A program made the translations under genes and the position numbers. 64,000 bases of DNA. Origin: Pseudomonas sp. MF4836. GTDB lineage: Bacteria; Pseudomonadota; Gammaproteobacteria; Pseudomonadales; Pseudomonadaceae. Location: the NCBI RefSeq assembly GCF_002018875.1, contig NZ_MVOL01000007.1:1-64000 (forward strand). Direction: 5' to 3'. Shown piece by piece: positions 41,514-51,104 of the stretch (within the stretch, counting starts at the first letter, position 1; each line of letters starts with the position of its first letter). The notes below the pieces were generated by a model that did no database searches, was not told where the DNA came from, and saw only the letters and a program-made list of their open reading frames with translations.

Positions 41514-42275
41514 CTACTGCTGCTGGGCCTTGGCCTCGGCCAACTGGGTCCAGAGTGCCGGCGCGCCGGCGGATTTGGCGATGATTTCCAGGCGTACCTG
41601 GTGCTCGGCGAGCTCCGCTTCGCTGGCCCGAATGATTCGCGCCGGCTGGCGGTCTGCCGGCAAGCGGCGGATTTCACTGGCGCGGTTGCCCGATCCTTCG
41701 CCGGAGCCGTTGCCGTCCGAGGCGTTGCCCGCCAGGGACAGGCTGGTCTGGCCGCCGGTCATGGTCAGGTAGACGTCGGCGAGAATCTCCGAGTCGAGCA
41801 AGGCGCCGTGCAATTCACGGCCGGAGTTGTCGACGCCGTAGCGTTTGCACAGGGCATCAAGGCTGTTGCGCTGCCCCGGGTGACGCTCACGGGCCATCAT
41901 CAGGGTGTCGAGGATGGTGCAGTGCTGGGTGATGTCAGCTCGTTCGTGCTGGCCCATCAAGGCGAATTCGTTGTTGATGAAACCAACGTCGAACGCCGCG
42001 TTGTGGATGATCAGCTGTGCGCCTTTGATGAACTCGAAGAACTCGTCGGCGACCTCGGCAAAACGCGGCTTGCCCACCAGGAATTCGTTGGTGATGCCGT
42101 GGACGCCGATGGCGCCTTCGTCACTCTCGCGATCCGGTTGCAGGTACACGTGGAAGTGACGCCCGGTCAGGCGTCGACCCATCAACTCGACGCAGCCGAT
42201 TTCAATGATCCGGTGGCCGTCGGTCACCGGCATGCCGGTGGTTTCGGTATCGAGTACAACAGATCTGTTGGCCAT
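41514..42275 (-). CDS. dnaQ: DNA polymerase III epsilon subunit, 3'-5' exonuclease
   Basis: This 253-residue proofreading subunit of the replicative polymerase has a DEDDh exonuclease domain: D9 and E11 in VLDTETTG, the middle aspartate in HNAAFDVGFIN, and the HGALLDSEILADVY motif. It then has a Gly/Ser-rich linker (about residues 180-200) and a C-terminal tail that in this family contacts the polymerase alpha subunit. It is downstream of rnhA on the same strand, 72 bases apart. The conserved rnhA-dnaQ adjacency is usual, though in E. coli the pair is divergent. Confidence 0.95.
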   Translation of the reverse strand: MANRSVVLDTETTGMPVTDGHRIIEIGCVELMGRRLTGRHFHVYLQPDRESDEGAIGVHGITNEFLVGKPRFAEVADEFFEFIKGAQLIIHNAAFDVGFINNEFALMGQHERADITQHCTILDTLMMARERHPGQRNSLDALCKRYGVDNSGRELHGALLDSEILADVYLTMTGGQTSLSLAGNASDGNGSGEGSGNRASEIRRLPADRQPARIIRASEAELAEHQVRLEIIAKSAGAPALWTQLAEAKAQQQ

Positions 42276-42347
42276 CAGTGCTCAGGTCTCAATGTTTCAA
42301 AGGGCGCGATTTTAGCACGCCCGGGGCGGATGACGCGCGTGAGGGGA

Positions 42348-42800
42348 TCAGGACTGTTTGTAGCCGCGCACTTCATCGACGCCACGGTTGGCCAGTTGGT
42401 CGGCCCGTTCGTTGCCGTGGTGGCCGATATGCCCGCGGACCCATTTCCAGGTCACGGTGTGGCGGTTGACTTGCTCGTCCAGGAGTTTCCACAGGTCGGC
42501 GTTTTTGACCGGTTCCTTGGCTGCGGTTTTCCAGCCGCGTTTCTTCCAGTTGACCATCCACTCGGTGATGCCTTTCATCACGTACTGCGAGTCGGTCACC
42601 AGAGTCACTTCGCAGGGCCGCTTGAGCTCTTCAAGGCCACGGATGGCGCCCAGCAGTTCCATGCGATTGTTGGTGGTATTGGCTTCGCCGCCCCACAACT
42701 CCTTTTCAACGCCCTTGCACACCAGCAACGCGCCCCAGCCGCCAGGGCCCGGGTTGCCCTTGCAGGCGCCATCGGTAAAGAGTTCTACGCTATCGCTCAT
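42348..42800 (-). CDS. rnhA: Ribonuclease HI
   Basis: A 150-residue enzyme that degrades RNA in RNA-DNA hybrids. All four catalytic acids are present: D10 in FTDGACKGNPG, E48 in NNRMELLG, D70 in TDSQYV and D134 in NERADQLA. The basic handle region KKRGWKTAAKEPVKN is typical of the E. coli type. The gene lies between a methyltransferase gene and dnaQ on the same strand, as in P. aeruginosa. Confidence 0.96.
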   Translation of the reverse strand: MSDSVELFTDGACKGNPGPGGWGALLVCKGVEKELWGGEANTTNNRMELLGAIRGLEELKRPCEVTLVTDSQYVMKGITEWMVNWKKRGWKTAAKEPVKNADLWKLLDEQVNRHTVTWKWVRGHIGHHGNERADQLANRGVDEVRGYKQS

Positions 42801-42895
42801 TTACAACCTATCCATCAAGAATGCCGTGCGGCCGGCCGCTGATCGGGCGACGCAGTCCGCGACCGGAAAGCCCGGCCTGCAATAAAAAGAAAGTT

Positions 42896-43654
42896 TCAGG
42901 GTTCGACGTTACGGCGGTTGACCTTGGCCATCGGCATCGGCACCAGCTTGCCCATCGGCTCGCGCCGCACCTGGCGCACCGGGCGCAGGCCGACCACGAT
43001 CTTGCGCGCCACCAACAGATAGAAGCCGCCGCCCGACAGTTGCCAGTCACCGGCCTTGCGTTCCCAGCCGGCCAGGCGGGCCTGCCACGCCGGTGAAGCA
43101 AGCGGCGGACGATAGCACCCGAAGCGGCGTTTCTCCAGCGCGAAGCCCAGCAGATTCAGCCAGTCGCCGACCCGTGACGGGGAAATGCAGCGCGCCTGGC
43201 GCAAGGCATCGTGGGCAAAGACATGGCGCAAGCCCCAACTGCTCCAGGGGTTGATCCCGACAATCAGCAAATGGCCACCCGGGCGCACCGCGCTGGCCGC
43301 CTCGCGCAGCAGGCCATGGGGCGACAGACAGAAATCCAGGCCGTGCTGCAACACCACCACGTCGGCGGCGTGCTCGCTCAGGGGCCAGGCCTGCTCTTCG
43401 CAGACAATCTCCACCCCGGGCAGGGGCGCGCCCAGGCGCACGTTGCGCTGCACTTGAGGGGCTGCAGGCGGGGTTTGCGCCGAAGGCCCGTAATGCACCA
43501 GGTAACCGCCAAAGAAACGCCCCAGCTCGTCATCGAGCATGCGCCGTTCTTCATCGAGCAAAAATTGGCCCAGTGGGCCGGACAGCCAGTCACGGGCCGC
43601 GCTGATCAAAGCCAGCCAGTCAGGATCGGCCTGAGCGAACGCTTTATCGGTCAT
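42896..43654 (-). CDS. SAM-dependent methyltransferase
   Basis: A 252-residue protein with a class I methyltransferase core. The glycine-rich motif is weak, but ADVVVLQHGLDFC and LREAASAVRPGGHLLIVGINPWSSWGLRHVF match the post-motif regions. The position between rnhA and gloB is conserved in Pseudomonas (PA1814-like). The start at 43654 has GGAG six bases upstream. A TTG four codons earlier is unlikely. The methyl acceptor is unknown. Confidence 0.82.
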   Translation of the reverse strand: MTDKAFAQADPDWLALISAARDWLSGPLGQFLLDEERRMLDDELGRFFGGYLVHYGPSAQTPPAAPQVQRNVRLGAPLPGVEIVCEEQAWPLSEHAADVVVLQHGLDFCLSPHGLLREAASAVRPGGHLLIVGINPWSSWGLRHVFAHDALRQARCISPSRVGDWLNLLGFALEKRRFGCYRPPLASPAWQARLAGWERKAGDWQLSGGGFYLLVARKIVVGLRPVRQVRREPMGKLVPMPMAKVNRRNVEP

Positions 43655-43719
43655 TGCATTCTCCAACCCGCCAAGAAGTTCTAAGATGCGCCATTGTTTT
43701 CCGCTTGGCGAATCCGACG

Positions 43720-44487
43720 ATGATACAGATCAGTGCCCTGCCCGCCTTCACCGATAACTACATCTGGTTGTTACAAGATCAGCACCTCCAACGTTGCGCG
43801 GTGGTCGATCCGGGTGATGCGGCGCCGGTGGTGGCCTGGCTGCAACAGCACCCCGGCTGGGTCCTCAGCGACATCCTGATCACTCATCACCACCACGATC
43901 ACGTCGGCGGCGTGGAGCAGCTCAAGCAGTTGAGCGGCGCCACGGTCTACGGCCCGGCCCGGGAAAACATCCCCGGGCGCGACGTGGCGCTCGATGACCA
44001 AGACCGGGTCAGCGTACTCGGCTGCGAATTTCAGGTCATGAGCGTGCCCGGGCACACCCTGGGGCATATCGCCTATTACCACGACGGCCTGCTGTTCTGC
44101 GGCGATACGCTGTTCGCCGCCGGCTGCGGACGGCTGTTCGAAGGCACCCCGGAGCAGATGCATCAGTCCCTCGCCAGCCTGGCCGCGCTGCCGGCCGAGA
44201 CCCGGGTGTACTGCACCCATGAGTACACCCTGAGCAACCTCAAGTTCGCCCAGGCCGTGGAGCCGCATAACCCGGACATCGCCGAGCGCCTGGCGACGGT
44301 CATCCAACTGCGCGAGGACGGGCGCATGACCCTGCCCTCGACCCTGGCCCTGGAAAAACTCACCAACCCTTTTCTACGCACCGCGGAAACATCCGTTAAA
44401 CAAAAAGCTGACGAACGGAATGGCCGGGATAACCCGTCGCAGAGTGCGGTTTTTGCGGCCTTGAGGGCATGGAAAGATAAGTTCTAA
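43720..44487 (+). CDS. gloB: Hydroxyacylglutathione hydrolase (glyoxalase II)
   Basis: A 255-residue metallo-beta-lactamase-fold hydrolase, the second step of methylglyoxal detoxification: S-lactoylglutathione to lactate and glutathione. The metal-binding THHHHDH motif is at residues 55-61. A further ligand is in VPGHTLGHI, and the substrate-binding region THEYTLSNLKFA and C-terminal LRAWKDKF are characteristic of GloB. The start (MIQISALPAFTDNYIW) matches the family. It is divergent from the methyltransferase gene, with 65 bases between starts. Confidence 0.95.
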   Translation: MIQISALPAFTDNYIWLLQDQHLQRCAVVDPGDAAPVVAWLQQHPGWVLSDILITHHHHDHVGGVEQLKQLSGATVYGPARENIPGRDVALDDQDRVSVLGCEFQVMSVPGHTLGHIAYYHDGLLFCGDTLFAAGCGRLFEGTPEQMHQSLASLAALPAETRVYCTHEYTLSNLKFAQAVEPHNPDIAERLATVIQLREDGRMTLPSTLALEKLTNPFLRTAETSVKQKADERNGRDNPSQSAVFAALRAWKDKF

Positions 44488-44586
44488 GACCCCTGCTGCT
44501 TGGTACAAAAATTCTGAATGGTTGACCGAACCTCGGGCGGTTCCTAGAATCGCCCGACATTTTTGCCCGGAACTTACTTCCAGCCA

Positions 44587-46020
44587 ATGTCGTCATCTAT
44601 TCGTAAAACCATCAATTCAGACGCATTGACGCGATTGGCTCAAGCTATCGCGGTGGCTGTGTCCGCCACCCTGGCGGGCTGCCAAAGCACCAGCCACGTC
44701 CCCCAGACCGAAGCCAGCCATACCCAGAATTTCAACGCCCGGATCAAGCAGAAGCCGATCTGGCTCAGTGAAAAACCCAGCCCGCAAGTACCCCAGGATG
44801 TCTGGGAACGCATGCGCCAGGGCTTCCAGTTGCAGGACGGCCTGGGCGTCAACCCTCGCATCGAACAACAGCGCCTGTGGTTTGCCAGTAACCCATCGTT
44901 CCTGGAAAACGCCGGCGAGCGCGGCAGCCTCTACATCCACTACATCGTCGAGCGCCTTGAAGAACGCAACATGCCGCTGGAACTGGCCCTGCTGCCCGTG
45001 ATTGAAAGCGCCTACAACCCCATGGCCTATTCCCGGGCCGATGCGGTGGGCTTGTGGCAGTTCATTCCTTCCACCGGTCGCTACTTCAACCTGCGCCAGA
45101 CCCGTTTCTACGATGGCCGGCGCGATATCACCGCCTCGACCACCGCGGCCATGGACTACCTGACCCGCCTGCACGACATGTTCAACGGCGACTGGCTGCT
45201 GGCCCTGGCGGCCTACAACGCCGGCGAAGGCACGGTCAGCCGGGCCATCGAGCGCAATGAAAAACTCGGCCTGCCCACCGATTACTGGAACCTGCCGCTG
45301 CCGGCAGAAACCCAGGCCTACGTGCCCAAGCTGCTGGCCCTGTCTCAGGTGGTGCTGTCCCCCGAGGCGTACGGGGTCAACCTCAACCCGATCGCCAACG
45401 AACCGTACTTCCAGGTGGTCGAGATCAACCAGCGCATGGACCTGTCCAAGGTCGCGGCGGTGGCCAATATCGACGAGGACGAACTGTTCCAGCTCAACCC
45501 GGCATTCAAGCAGCGCACCACCATCGACGGCCCGCAACACCTGCTGGTGCCAACGTCCAAGGCGCAGTTGCTGACCACCAGCCTGTCGACCATGCGTCCT
45601 GAAGAGCTGATCAGCCAGCGTCCGCTCAAGCCGGTGTTCGAAGGCGCAACCCGCGCCGAGATCGCGGGCGTCAAGCGCACCTATCGGGTCAAGCGCGGCG
45701 ACAACCTGGGCACCATCGCCAAGGCCAACAAGGTCGAGGTCAAGGACCTGCAACGCTGGAACCAGCTGACCGGCAAGAACCTCAAGGTCGGTCAGACCCT
45801 GGTCATGCAGGACAAGACCCGGCGTACTTCAGGCCGCACCACCACGGTGGTCGCAGCCAACAACAAGAAGTCGACCCAGTACAAGGTCAAGCAAGGCGAC
45901 TCGCTGTACATGGTCGCCAAGCGCTTCAACGTCGAGATGCAGCACCTCAAGCGCTGGAACCCGCGCGCCGGCCAGGCCCTCAAGCCTGGGCAGATGCTGA
46001 CGGTTTACCTGCCGCACTGA
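44587..46020 (+). CDS. mltD: Membrane-bound lytic murein transglycosylase D
   Basis: A 477-residue lipoprotein (LAGC lipobox, Cys32) that cleaves glycan strands of peptidoglycan. The SLT domain contains PVIESAYNPMAYSRADAVGLWQ with catalytic Glu140, then LLALAAYNAGEGTVSRAI. Two LysM cell-wall-binding repeats lie at the C-terminus (YRVKRGDNLGTIAKANKVE and YKVKQGDSLYMVAKRFNVE), separated by a linker. The ATG at 44587 is preferred to a TTG eight codons upstream because it gives a normal lipoprotein signal. It follows gloB as in P. aeruginosa. Confidence 0.94.
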   Translation: MSSSIRKTINSDALTRLAQAIAVAVSATLAGCQSTSHVPQTEASHTQNFNARIKQKPIWLSEKPSPQVPQDVWERMRQGFQLQDGLGVNPRIEQQRLWFASNPSFLENAGERGSLYIHYIVERLEERNMPLELALLPVIESAYNPMAYSRADAVGLWQFIPSTGRYFNLRQTRFYDGRRDITASTTAAMDYLTRLHDMFNGDWLLALAAYNAGEGTVSRAIERNEKLGLPTDYWNLPLPAETQAYVPKLLALSQVVLSPEAYGVNLNPIANEPYFQVVEINQRMDLSKVAAVANIDEDELFQLNPAFKQRTTIDGPQHLLVPTSKAQLLTTSLSTMRPEELISQRPLKPVFEGATRAEIAGVKRTYRVKRGDNLGTIAKANKVEVKDLQRWNQLTGKNLKVGQTLVMQDKTRRTSGRTTTVVAANNKKSTQYKVKQGDSLYMVAKRFNVEMQHLKRWNPRAGQALKPGQMLTVYLPH

Positions 46021-46351
46021 TAGATGACGCTCAAAGGGCTTGCGCTGAGCAGGAAGACTGCTGTGGCGAGGGAGCTTGCTCCCGCTCCAGTGCGCAGCGC
46101 TGGCAAGCCTTTCCCCCTGACCTCATCTGTCTGAGGCTGCACGGCGCTCATGGCGACCAGCGCAGCCTCGTGCCTCGGCAGCGGCTACAGCAGCCCGCGC
46201 GAGCAGGTTCCCCGGCAACAGAAAGCCTCACCCGCCCCATCCCCCTGTCCAAGCCTTAGAAAGCCCGCTACAACGGCCTTTTTCCTGCTGATACAAGCTG
46301 TTACTGTACCGAGCACAAAGCCCAAGCCGCCTGGATCGGATCTCTGACTTG
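46021..46351. other. Spacer between mltD and the peptide importer
   Basis: These 331 bases contain one P. fluorescens-type short repeat (46062-46104). A more AT-rich tail near 46260-46320 probably holds the importer promoter. No gene is supported. Confidence 0.6.
46062..46104 (+). repeat. Short interspersed repeat, GAGGGAGCTTGCTCCC type
   Basis: TGTGGCGAGGGAGCTTGCTCCCGCT is followed by a second stem around CAGTGCGCAGCGCTGG. The GGGAGCTTGCTCCC core is palindromic. The same core recurs at 53799 and, inverted, near 53910. Such repeats are common between genes in the P. fluorescens group. Confidence 0.8.
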
Positions 46352-48181
46352 ATGCGTCCCCTCCTCCTGCTCCTAATCAGTCTGGCCTTGAGCTTTCCCG
46401 CAAGCGCAACGATCACCGAAAGTCATGGTTATGCGCAGTTCGGCACGCTCAAGTACCCGGCCAAATTCACCCATTACGATTGGGTAAACCCCGCAGCGCC
46501 CAAAGGCGGCACCTTGCGGGTCATGGCCTTTGGCACCTTCGACACCCTCAACCCCTACACCTTCAAGGGCACCAGCCCGGTCACCACCCCCAACTTCCTG
46601 CAATACGGGGTCAACGAGCTGAATGAGCCGTTGATGGTCGGCACCGGCCTGTATGCCCCTTCCGGCGACGAACCCACTTCCAGCTACGGCCTGATCGCGC
46701 GCTCCATCGAATACAGCGAGGACCGCAGCTGGGTGGTGTTCAACCTGCGGCCCGAAGCGCGCTTCCACGACGGCACGCCCATCACCGCCCGGGACGTGGC
46801 GTTTTCCTACCGGGTCCTGCTCAAGGAAGGCCATCCGCAATACCGCACCAACCTGCAGGAAGTGCAACGGGTCGACATCCTCGGCCCGCTGCGGATCCGC
46901 TTTGTGTTCAAGCGCGCCGGCAACCCCTTGCTGATCCTGCGCATGGGCGAGCTGCCGGTGCTGCCCCAGCACTACTGGAGGGGTCGGGACTTCAAGGCCA
47001 CCACCTTCGAGCCGCCCCTGGGCAGCGGGCCGTATCGCATCACCCGGGTCCAGCCCGGCCGCCAACTGGTGTTCGAGCGGGTCAAGGACTACTGGGGCGA
47101 GAACCTGCCGGTGAACCGGGGCTTCAATAACTTCGACCGGGTCGAAGTCGAGTTCTACCGCGACAGCGACGTGGCCTTCGAAGCCTTCAAGGCCGGCGAG
47201 TTCGACATCTACATCGAGCACCAGGCCAAGAACTGGGCCAACGGCTACAACTTTCCGGCAGTCAATCGCGGCGATGTGATCAAGGCCCAGGTTGCGCACC
47301 AGATTCCGACCCAGACCCAGGGCCTGTTCATGAACACCCGGCGTGCCACCTTCGCCGAGGTCAAGGTGCGCGAAGCCCTGGGGCTGATGTTCGACTTCGA
47401 ATGGACCAACCGCACCCTGTTCAGCGGCGCCTACAAGCGCGCCACGAGCTACTACCCCAACAGCGAGTTCTCGGCCAGCGGCCTGCCGGTCGGCCATGAG
47501 TGGCTGATGCTTTCGCCGTACCGCGAGCAATTGCCGGCCAAGCTCTTCACCCAGCCCTTCAGCCTGCCCCAGACCGACGGCCGCGGCATTCCCCGGGATA
47601 CCCTGCGCCGCGCCCTGAACCTGCTCGGCGAAGCCGGCTGGAAGCTCAATGGCCAGCGCCTGGTCAACAGCCAGGGCCAGCCGCTGCGGTTCGAGTTGCT
47701 GCTGGTCAATCCGAACCTGGAGCGGATCCTGCAGCCCTATATCGAGAACCTCGCCAGCATCGGCATCGATGCACGCCTGCGCACGGTGGATCGGGCGCAG
47801 TACAAGCAGCGCCTGGACCAGTTCGATTTCGACATGATCCTCATGACCCTCAACCAGACCCTGAGCCCCGGCCTTGAGCAATGGCAGTACTTCCATTCGA
47901 GCCAGGTCGGGGTCAAGGGCAGCAAGAACTACGCGGGCATCGCCAATCCAATCGTCGATCACCTGCTGGAACAACTGCTCGCCGCCCAGACCCGCGACGA
48001 ACAACTGGCCGCCGGCCGGGCCCTGGATCGGGTGCTGCTGTGGCAGCACTACATCATTCCCAACTGGTACCTCAATTATCATCGCCTGGCGTACCGCAAC
48101 CGGTTCGCCTTCGTCACCACGCCGCCCTACCAATTGGGCCTGAGCGCGTGGTGGCTGAAGTCTTCGGAGAAAGCCCAATGA
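46352..48181 (+). CDS. nppA1: Peptide ABC importer, solute-binding protein 1
   Basis: A 609-residue periplasmic SBP of family 5 with a signal peptide ending near FPASA. Family landmarks are NPAAPKGGTLRVMAFGTFDTLNPY, the LRPEARFHDGTPITARDVAFSY motif and FEPPLGSGPYRIT. It belongs to the YejA group, which delivers peptides and peptide-nucleotide antibiotics to the YejBEF transporter. The order of two binding proteins, two permeases and an ATPase matches the P. aeruginosa npp operon (PA1811-PA1807), known for uptake of peptidyl nucleoside antibiotics. It overlaps the next gene by ATGA. Confidence 0.87.
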   Translation: MRPLLLLLISLALSFPASATITESHGYAQFGTLKYPAKFTHYDWVNPAAPKGGTLRVMAFGTFDTLNPYTFKGTSPVTTPNFLQYGVNELNEPLMVGTGLYAPSGDEPTSSYGLIARSIEYSEDRSWVVFNLRPEARFHDGTPITARDVAFSYRVLLKEGHPQYRTNLQEVQRVDILGPLRIRFVFKRAGNPLLILRMGELPVLPQHYWRGRDFKATTFEPPLGSGPYRITRVQPGRQLVFERVKDYWGENLPVNRGFNNFDRVEVEFYRDSDVAFEAFKAGEFDIYIEHQAKNWANGYNFPAVNRGDVIKAQVAHQIPTQTQGLFMNTRRATFAEVKVREALGLMFDFEWTNRTLFSGAYKRATSYYPNSEFSASGLPVGHEWLMLSPYREQLPAKLFTQPFSLPQTDGRGIPRDTLRRALNLLGEAGWKLNGQRLVNSQGQPLRFELLLVNPNLERILQPYIENLASIGIDARLRTVDRAQYKQRLDQFDFDMILMTLNQTLSPGLEQWQYFHSSQVGVKGSKNYAGIANPIVDHLLEQLLAAQTRDEQLAAGRALDRVLLWQHYIIPNWYLNYHRLAYRNRFAFVTTPPYQLGLSAWWLKSSEKAQ

Positions 48182-50028
48182 TGACCATGCGCGCACTGCT
48201 GCAGGCCAGCGGCCTGTTGCTCTCGACCCTGGCCTGCCTGGCCCAGGCCGCCCCGCAACACGCCCTGACCCTGTACAGCGAACCGCCGAAATACCCCGCC
48301 GACTTCAAGCACTTCGACTTCGTCAACCCGGATGCGCCCAAGGGCGGCACCTTCCGCGAAGCCGGCTTCGGCGCGTTCGACAGCCTCAACCCGTTTATCA
48401 ACAAAGGCGTGCCGGCGGACAATATCGGCCTGATCTACGACACCCTGATGCGCCAGAGCCTGGATGAGCCCTTCACCGAGTACGGGTTGATCGCCGGCAA
48501 GATCGAAAAAGCCCCGGACAACAGCTGGGTGCGCTTCTACCTGCGCCCTGAGGCGCGCTTCCATGACGGCCATCCGGTACGTGCCGAGGACGTGGTGTTC
48601 ACCTTCCAGACCCTGATCAAATCCGGCGCGCCGCTGTACCGGGGCTATTACGCCGACGTCGCCGAAGTGGTGGCCGAGGACCCGCTGCGGGTGCTGTTCA
48701 AGTTCAAGCACAACAACAACCGCGAGTTGCCGCTGATCCTCGGCCAGTTGCCCGTCCTGCCCAAGCACTGGTGGGAAAATCGCGATTTCGCCAAGGGCAA
48801 TCTGGAGATCCCCCTGGGCAGCGGCCCGTACAAGGTGTCCGAGGTCAAGGCCGGGCGTTCGATCCGCTACGAGCGGGTCAAGGATTACTGGGGCAAGGAC
48901 CTGCCGATCAACCGGGGGTTCTACAACTTCGATGTCATGGCCACCGACTATTACCGCGACAACACCGTGGCCCTGGAGGCGCTCAAGGCCGGGCAATTCG
49001 ACTTCTGGCTGGAGATGAGCGCGAAGAACTGGGCCACCGCCTACAACACCCCCGCCGTCGCCGCCGGCCGGCTGATCAAGGAGCAGATCGCCAACGGCAA
49101 CCCCACCGGCATGCAGGGCTTTGTCTACAACATCCGCCGCCCGGTGTTCCAGGACGTGCGGGTGCGTCAGGCCCTGAGCCTGCTGCTGGACTTCGAATGG
49201 ACCAACAAGCAGCTGTTCAACGGCGCCTACACCCGCACCCGCAGCTACTTTGAAAACTCCGAGATGGCGGCCACCGGCCTGCCCGATGCCGAAGAGCTGA
49301 AAGTCCTCGGCCCGCTGCGCAGCAAGCTGCCGGCCCAGGTCTTCAGCGAAGCCTTCGAGCCGTCGGTGTGCGACGGCAGCGGCATGATCCGCGCCCAGCA
49401 ACGCCAGGCTTACCAGCTGCTGCAGGAAGCCGGCTGGCGTATCGTCGACGACAAGATGGTCGACTCCCAGGGCAAGCCGGTGGTGATCGAATTCCTGCTG
49501 GCACAGACCGAGTTCGAACGGGTGCTGCTGCCGTTCAAGCGCAACCTCAGCGACCTGGGGATTGACCTGGTGATCCGCCGGGTCGACGTTTCCCAGTACA
49601 TCACCCGCCTGCGCTCGCGGGATTTCGACATGGTGGTCGGCAGCTTCCCCCAGTCCAACTCGCCGGGTAACGAGCAGCGCGAGTTCTGGCAGTCCTCCAG
49701 CGCCGACAAGCCGGGCAGCCGCAATTTCATCGGCCTCAAGGACCCGACCATCGACGCCCTGGTCGAAGACCTGATCAACGCCGACTCGCGACAGAGCCTG
49801 GTGGCCCATGCCCGCGCCCTGGACCGGGTGTTGCAATGGGGCTACTACGTGATCCCCAACTGGCACATCAAGACCTGGCGCGTGGCCTACTGGGACCATA
49901 TCGGCCACCCCAAGGTCTCGCCCAAGTACGACATCGGCACCGCCACCTGGTGGATCAAGCCCGACGCCAAGCCCGCCGTGACCTCAAGCAGCCAGGACCC
50001 GGCCCAACCGGCCGGCGTGGAGCAATAA
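48178..50028 (+). CDS. nppA2: Peptide ABC importer, solute-binding protein 2
   Basis: A 616-residue paralogue of the preceding protein with its own signal peptide (LLLSTLACLAQAAP). It has NPDAPKGGTFREAGFGAFDSLNPF, LRPEARFHDGHPVRAEDVVFTFQ and LEIPLGSGPYKVS. The two proteins are alike along their length but clearly diverged, so this is an old duplication with probable differences in ligand range. The ATG at 48178 overlaps the upstream stop; a second ATG follows directly. The gene ends two bases before the first permease. Confidence 0.87.
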   Translation: MMTMRALLQASGLLLSTLACLAQAAPQHALTLYSEPPKYPADFKHFDFVNPDAPKGGTFREAGFGAFDSLNPFINKGVPADNIGLIYDTLMRQSLDEPFTEYGLIAGKIEKAPDNSWVRFYLRPEARFHDGHPVRAEDVVFTFQTLIKSGAPLYRGYYADVAEVVAEDPLRVLFKFKHNNNRELPLILGQLPVLPKHWWENRDFAKGNLEIPLGSGPYKVSEVKAGRSIRYERVKDYWGKDLPINRGFYNFDVMATDYYRDNTVALEALKAGQFDFWLEMSAKNWATAYNTPAVAAGRLIKEQIANGNPTGMQGFVYNIRRPVFQDVRVRQALSLLLDFEWTNKQLFNGAYTRTRSYFENSEMAATGLPDAEELKVLGPLRSKLPAQVFSEAFEPSVCDGSGMIRAQQRQAYQLLQEAGWRIVDDKMVDSQGKPVVIEFLLAQTEFERVLLPFKRNLSDLGIDLVIRRVDVSQYITRLRSRDFDMVVGSFPQSNSPGNEQREFWQSSSADKPGSRNFIGLKDPTIDALVEDLINADSRQSLVAHARALDRVLQWGYYVIPNWHIKTWRVAYWDHIGHPKVSPKYDIGTATWWIKPDAKPAVTSSSQDPAQPAGVEQ

Positions 50029-50029
50029 G

Positions 50030-51103
50030 ATGCTGGCCTACATTGTTCGTCGACTGCTGCTGATCATCCCCACCCTGCTGGGTATCCTGCTGATCAACTT
50101 TGTCATCATCCAGGCCGCGCCCGGCGGGCCGGTGGAGCAGATGATCGCCAAGCTCGAAGGTTTCGAAGGCGCCACCAGCCGCATTGCCGGCGGCGGCGCC
50201 GAAGTCTCGGTGGCCGGTTCCAGCTACCGCGGCGCCCAGGGCCTGGACCCGGCCCTGGTCAAGGAAATCGAGAAGATGTACGGCTTCGACAAGTCGGCGC
50301 CGGAACGCCTGTGGATCATGATCAAGAACTACGCGACCCTGGATTTCGGCGACAGCTTCTTTCGCGATGCCAAGGTGGTGGACCTGATCAAGGAAAAGAT
50401 GCCGGTGTCCATCTCCCTCGGGCTCTGGAGCACTTTGATCATGTACCTGGTGTCGATCCCTCTGGGGATCGCCAAGGCCACCCGTCATGGCAGTCACTTC
50501 GATGTCTGGACCAGCTCGGCGATCATCGTCGGCTACGCGATCCCGGCGTTCCTGTTCGCCATCCTGCTGATCGTGGTGTTCGCCGGCGGCAGTTACTTCG
50601 ACTGGTTTCCCTTGCGCGGGCTGACCTCCAACAATTTCGACCAGTTGAGCTGGGGCGGCAAGATCCTCGACTACTTCTGGCACCTGGCCCTGCCGGTGAC
50701 GGCCCTGGTGATCGGCAACTTCGCGACCATGACCCTGCTCACCAAGAACAGCTTCCTCGACGAGATCAACAAGCAGTACGTAATCACCGCCAAGGCCAAG
50801 GGCCTGACCCAGCGCAAAGTGCTGTACGGCCATGTGTTCCGCAACGCCATGCTGCTGGTGATCGCCGGCTTCCCCTCGGCCTTTATCGGGATTTTCTTCA
50901 CCGGTTCGTTGCTGGTGGAAGTGATCTTCTCCCTCGACGGCCTGGGCCTGATGAGTTTTGAAGCGGCGATCAACCGCGATTACCCGGTGGTGTTCGGCAC
51001 CCTGTTCATCTTCACCCTGCTGGGGCTGGTGGTGAAACTGATCGGCGACCTCACCTACACCCTGGTCGATCCGCGCATCGACTTCGAAAGCCGGGAGCAT
51101 TGA
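50030..51103 (+). CDS. nppB: Peptide ABC importer permease (YejB-like)
   Basis: A 357-residue inner-membrane permease with an N-terminal anchor (YIVRRLLLIIPTLLGILLINF) and five further segments. The cytoplasmic coupling loop reads NKQYVITAKAKGLTQRKVLYGHVFRNAML. It also has the YejB-specific insertion around residues 40-80 and should pair with the next gene to form the channel. Confidence 0.92.
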   Translation: MLAYIVRRLLLIIPTLLGILLINFVIIQAAPGGPVEQMIAKLEGFEGATSRIAGGGAEVSVAGSSYRGAQGLDPALVKEIEKMYGFDKSAPERLWIMIKNYATLDFGDSFFRDAKVVDLIKEKMPVSISLGLWSTLIMYLVSIPLGIAKATRHGSHFDVWTSSAIIVGYAIPAFLFAILLIVVFAGGSYFDWFPLRGLTSNNFDQLSWGGKILDYFWHLALPVTALVIGNFATMTLLTKNSFLDEINKQYVITAKAKGLTQRKVLYGHVFRNAMLLVIAGFPSAFIGIFFTGSLLVEVIFSLDGLGLMSFEAAINRDYPVVFGTLFIFTLLGLVVKLIGDLTYTLVDPRIDFESREH

Positions 51104-51104
51104 G

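Noticed and set aside
42290..42330. A hairpin GGGCG…CGCCC between rnhA and dnaQ as a terminator.
   Set aside because: The stem is only five bases with a long loop and lies between two same-strand genes that are probably co-transcribed.
46373..48196. A ~600-codon open frame antisense to the first solute-binding protein, and similar frames at 48127-49908 and 52081-53679.
   Set aside because: No domain, signal or ribosome site supports them, and the sense frames encode clear ABC transporter proteins.
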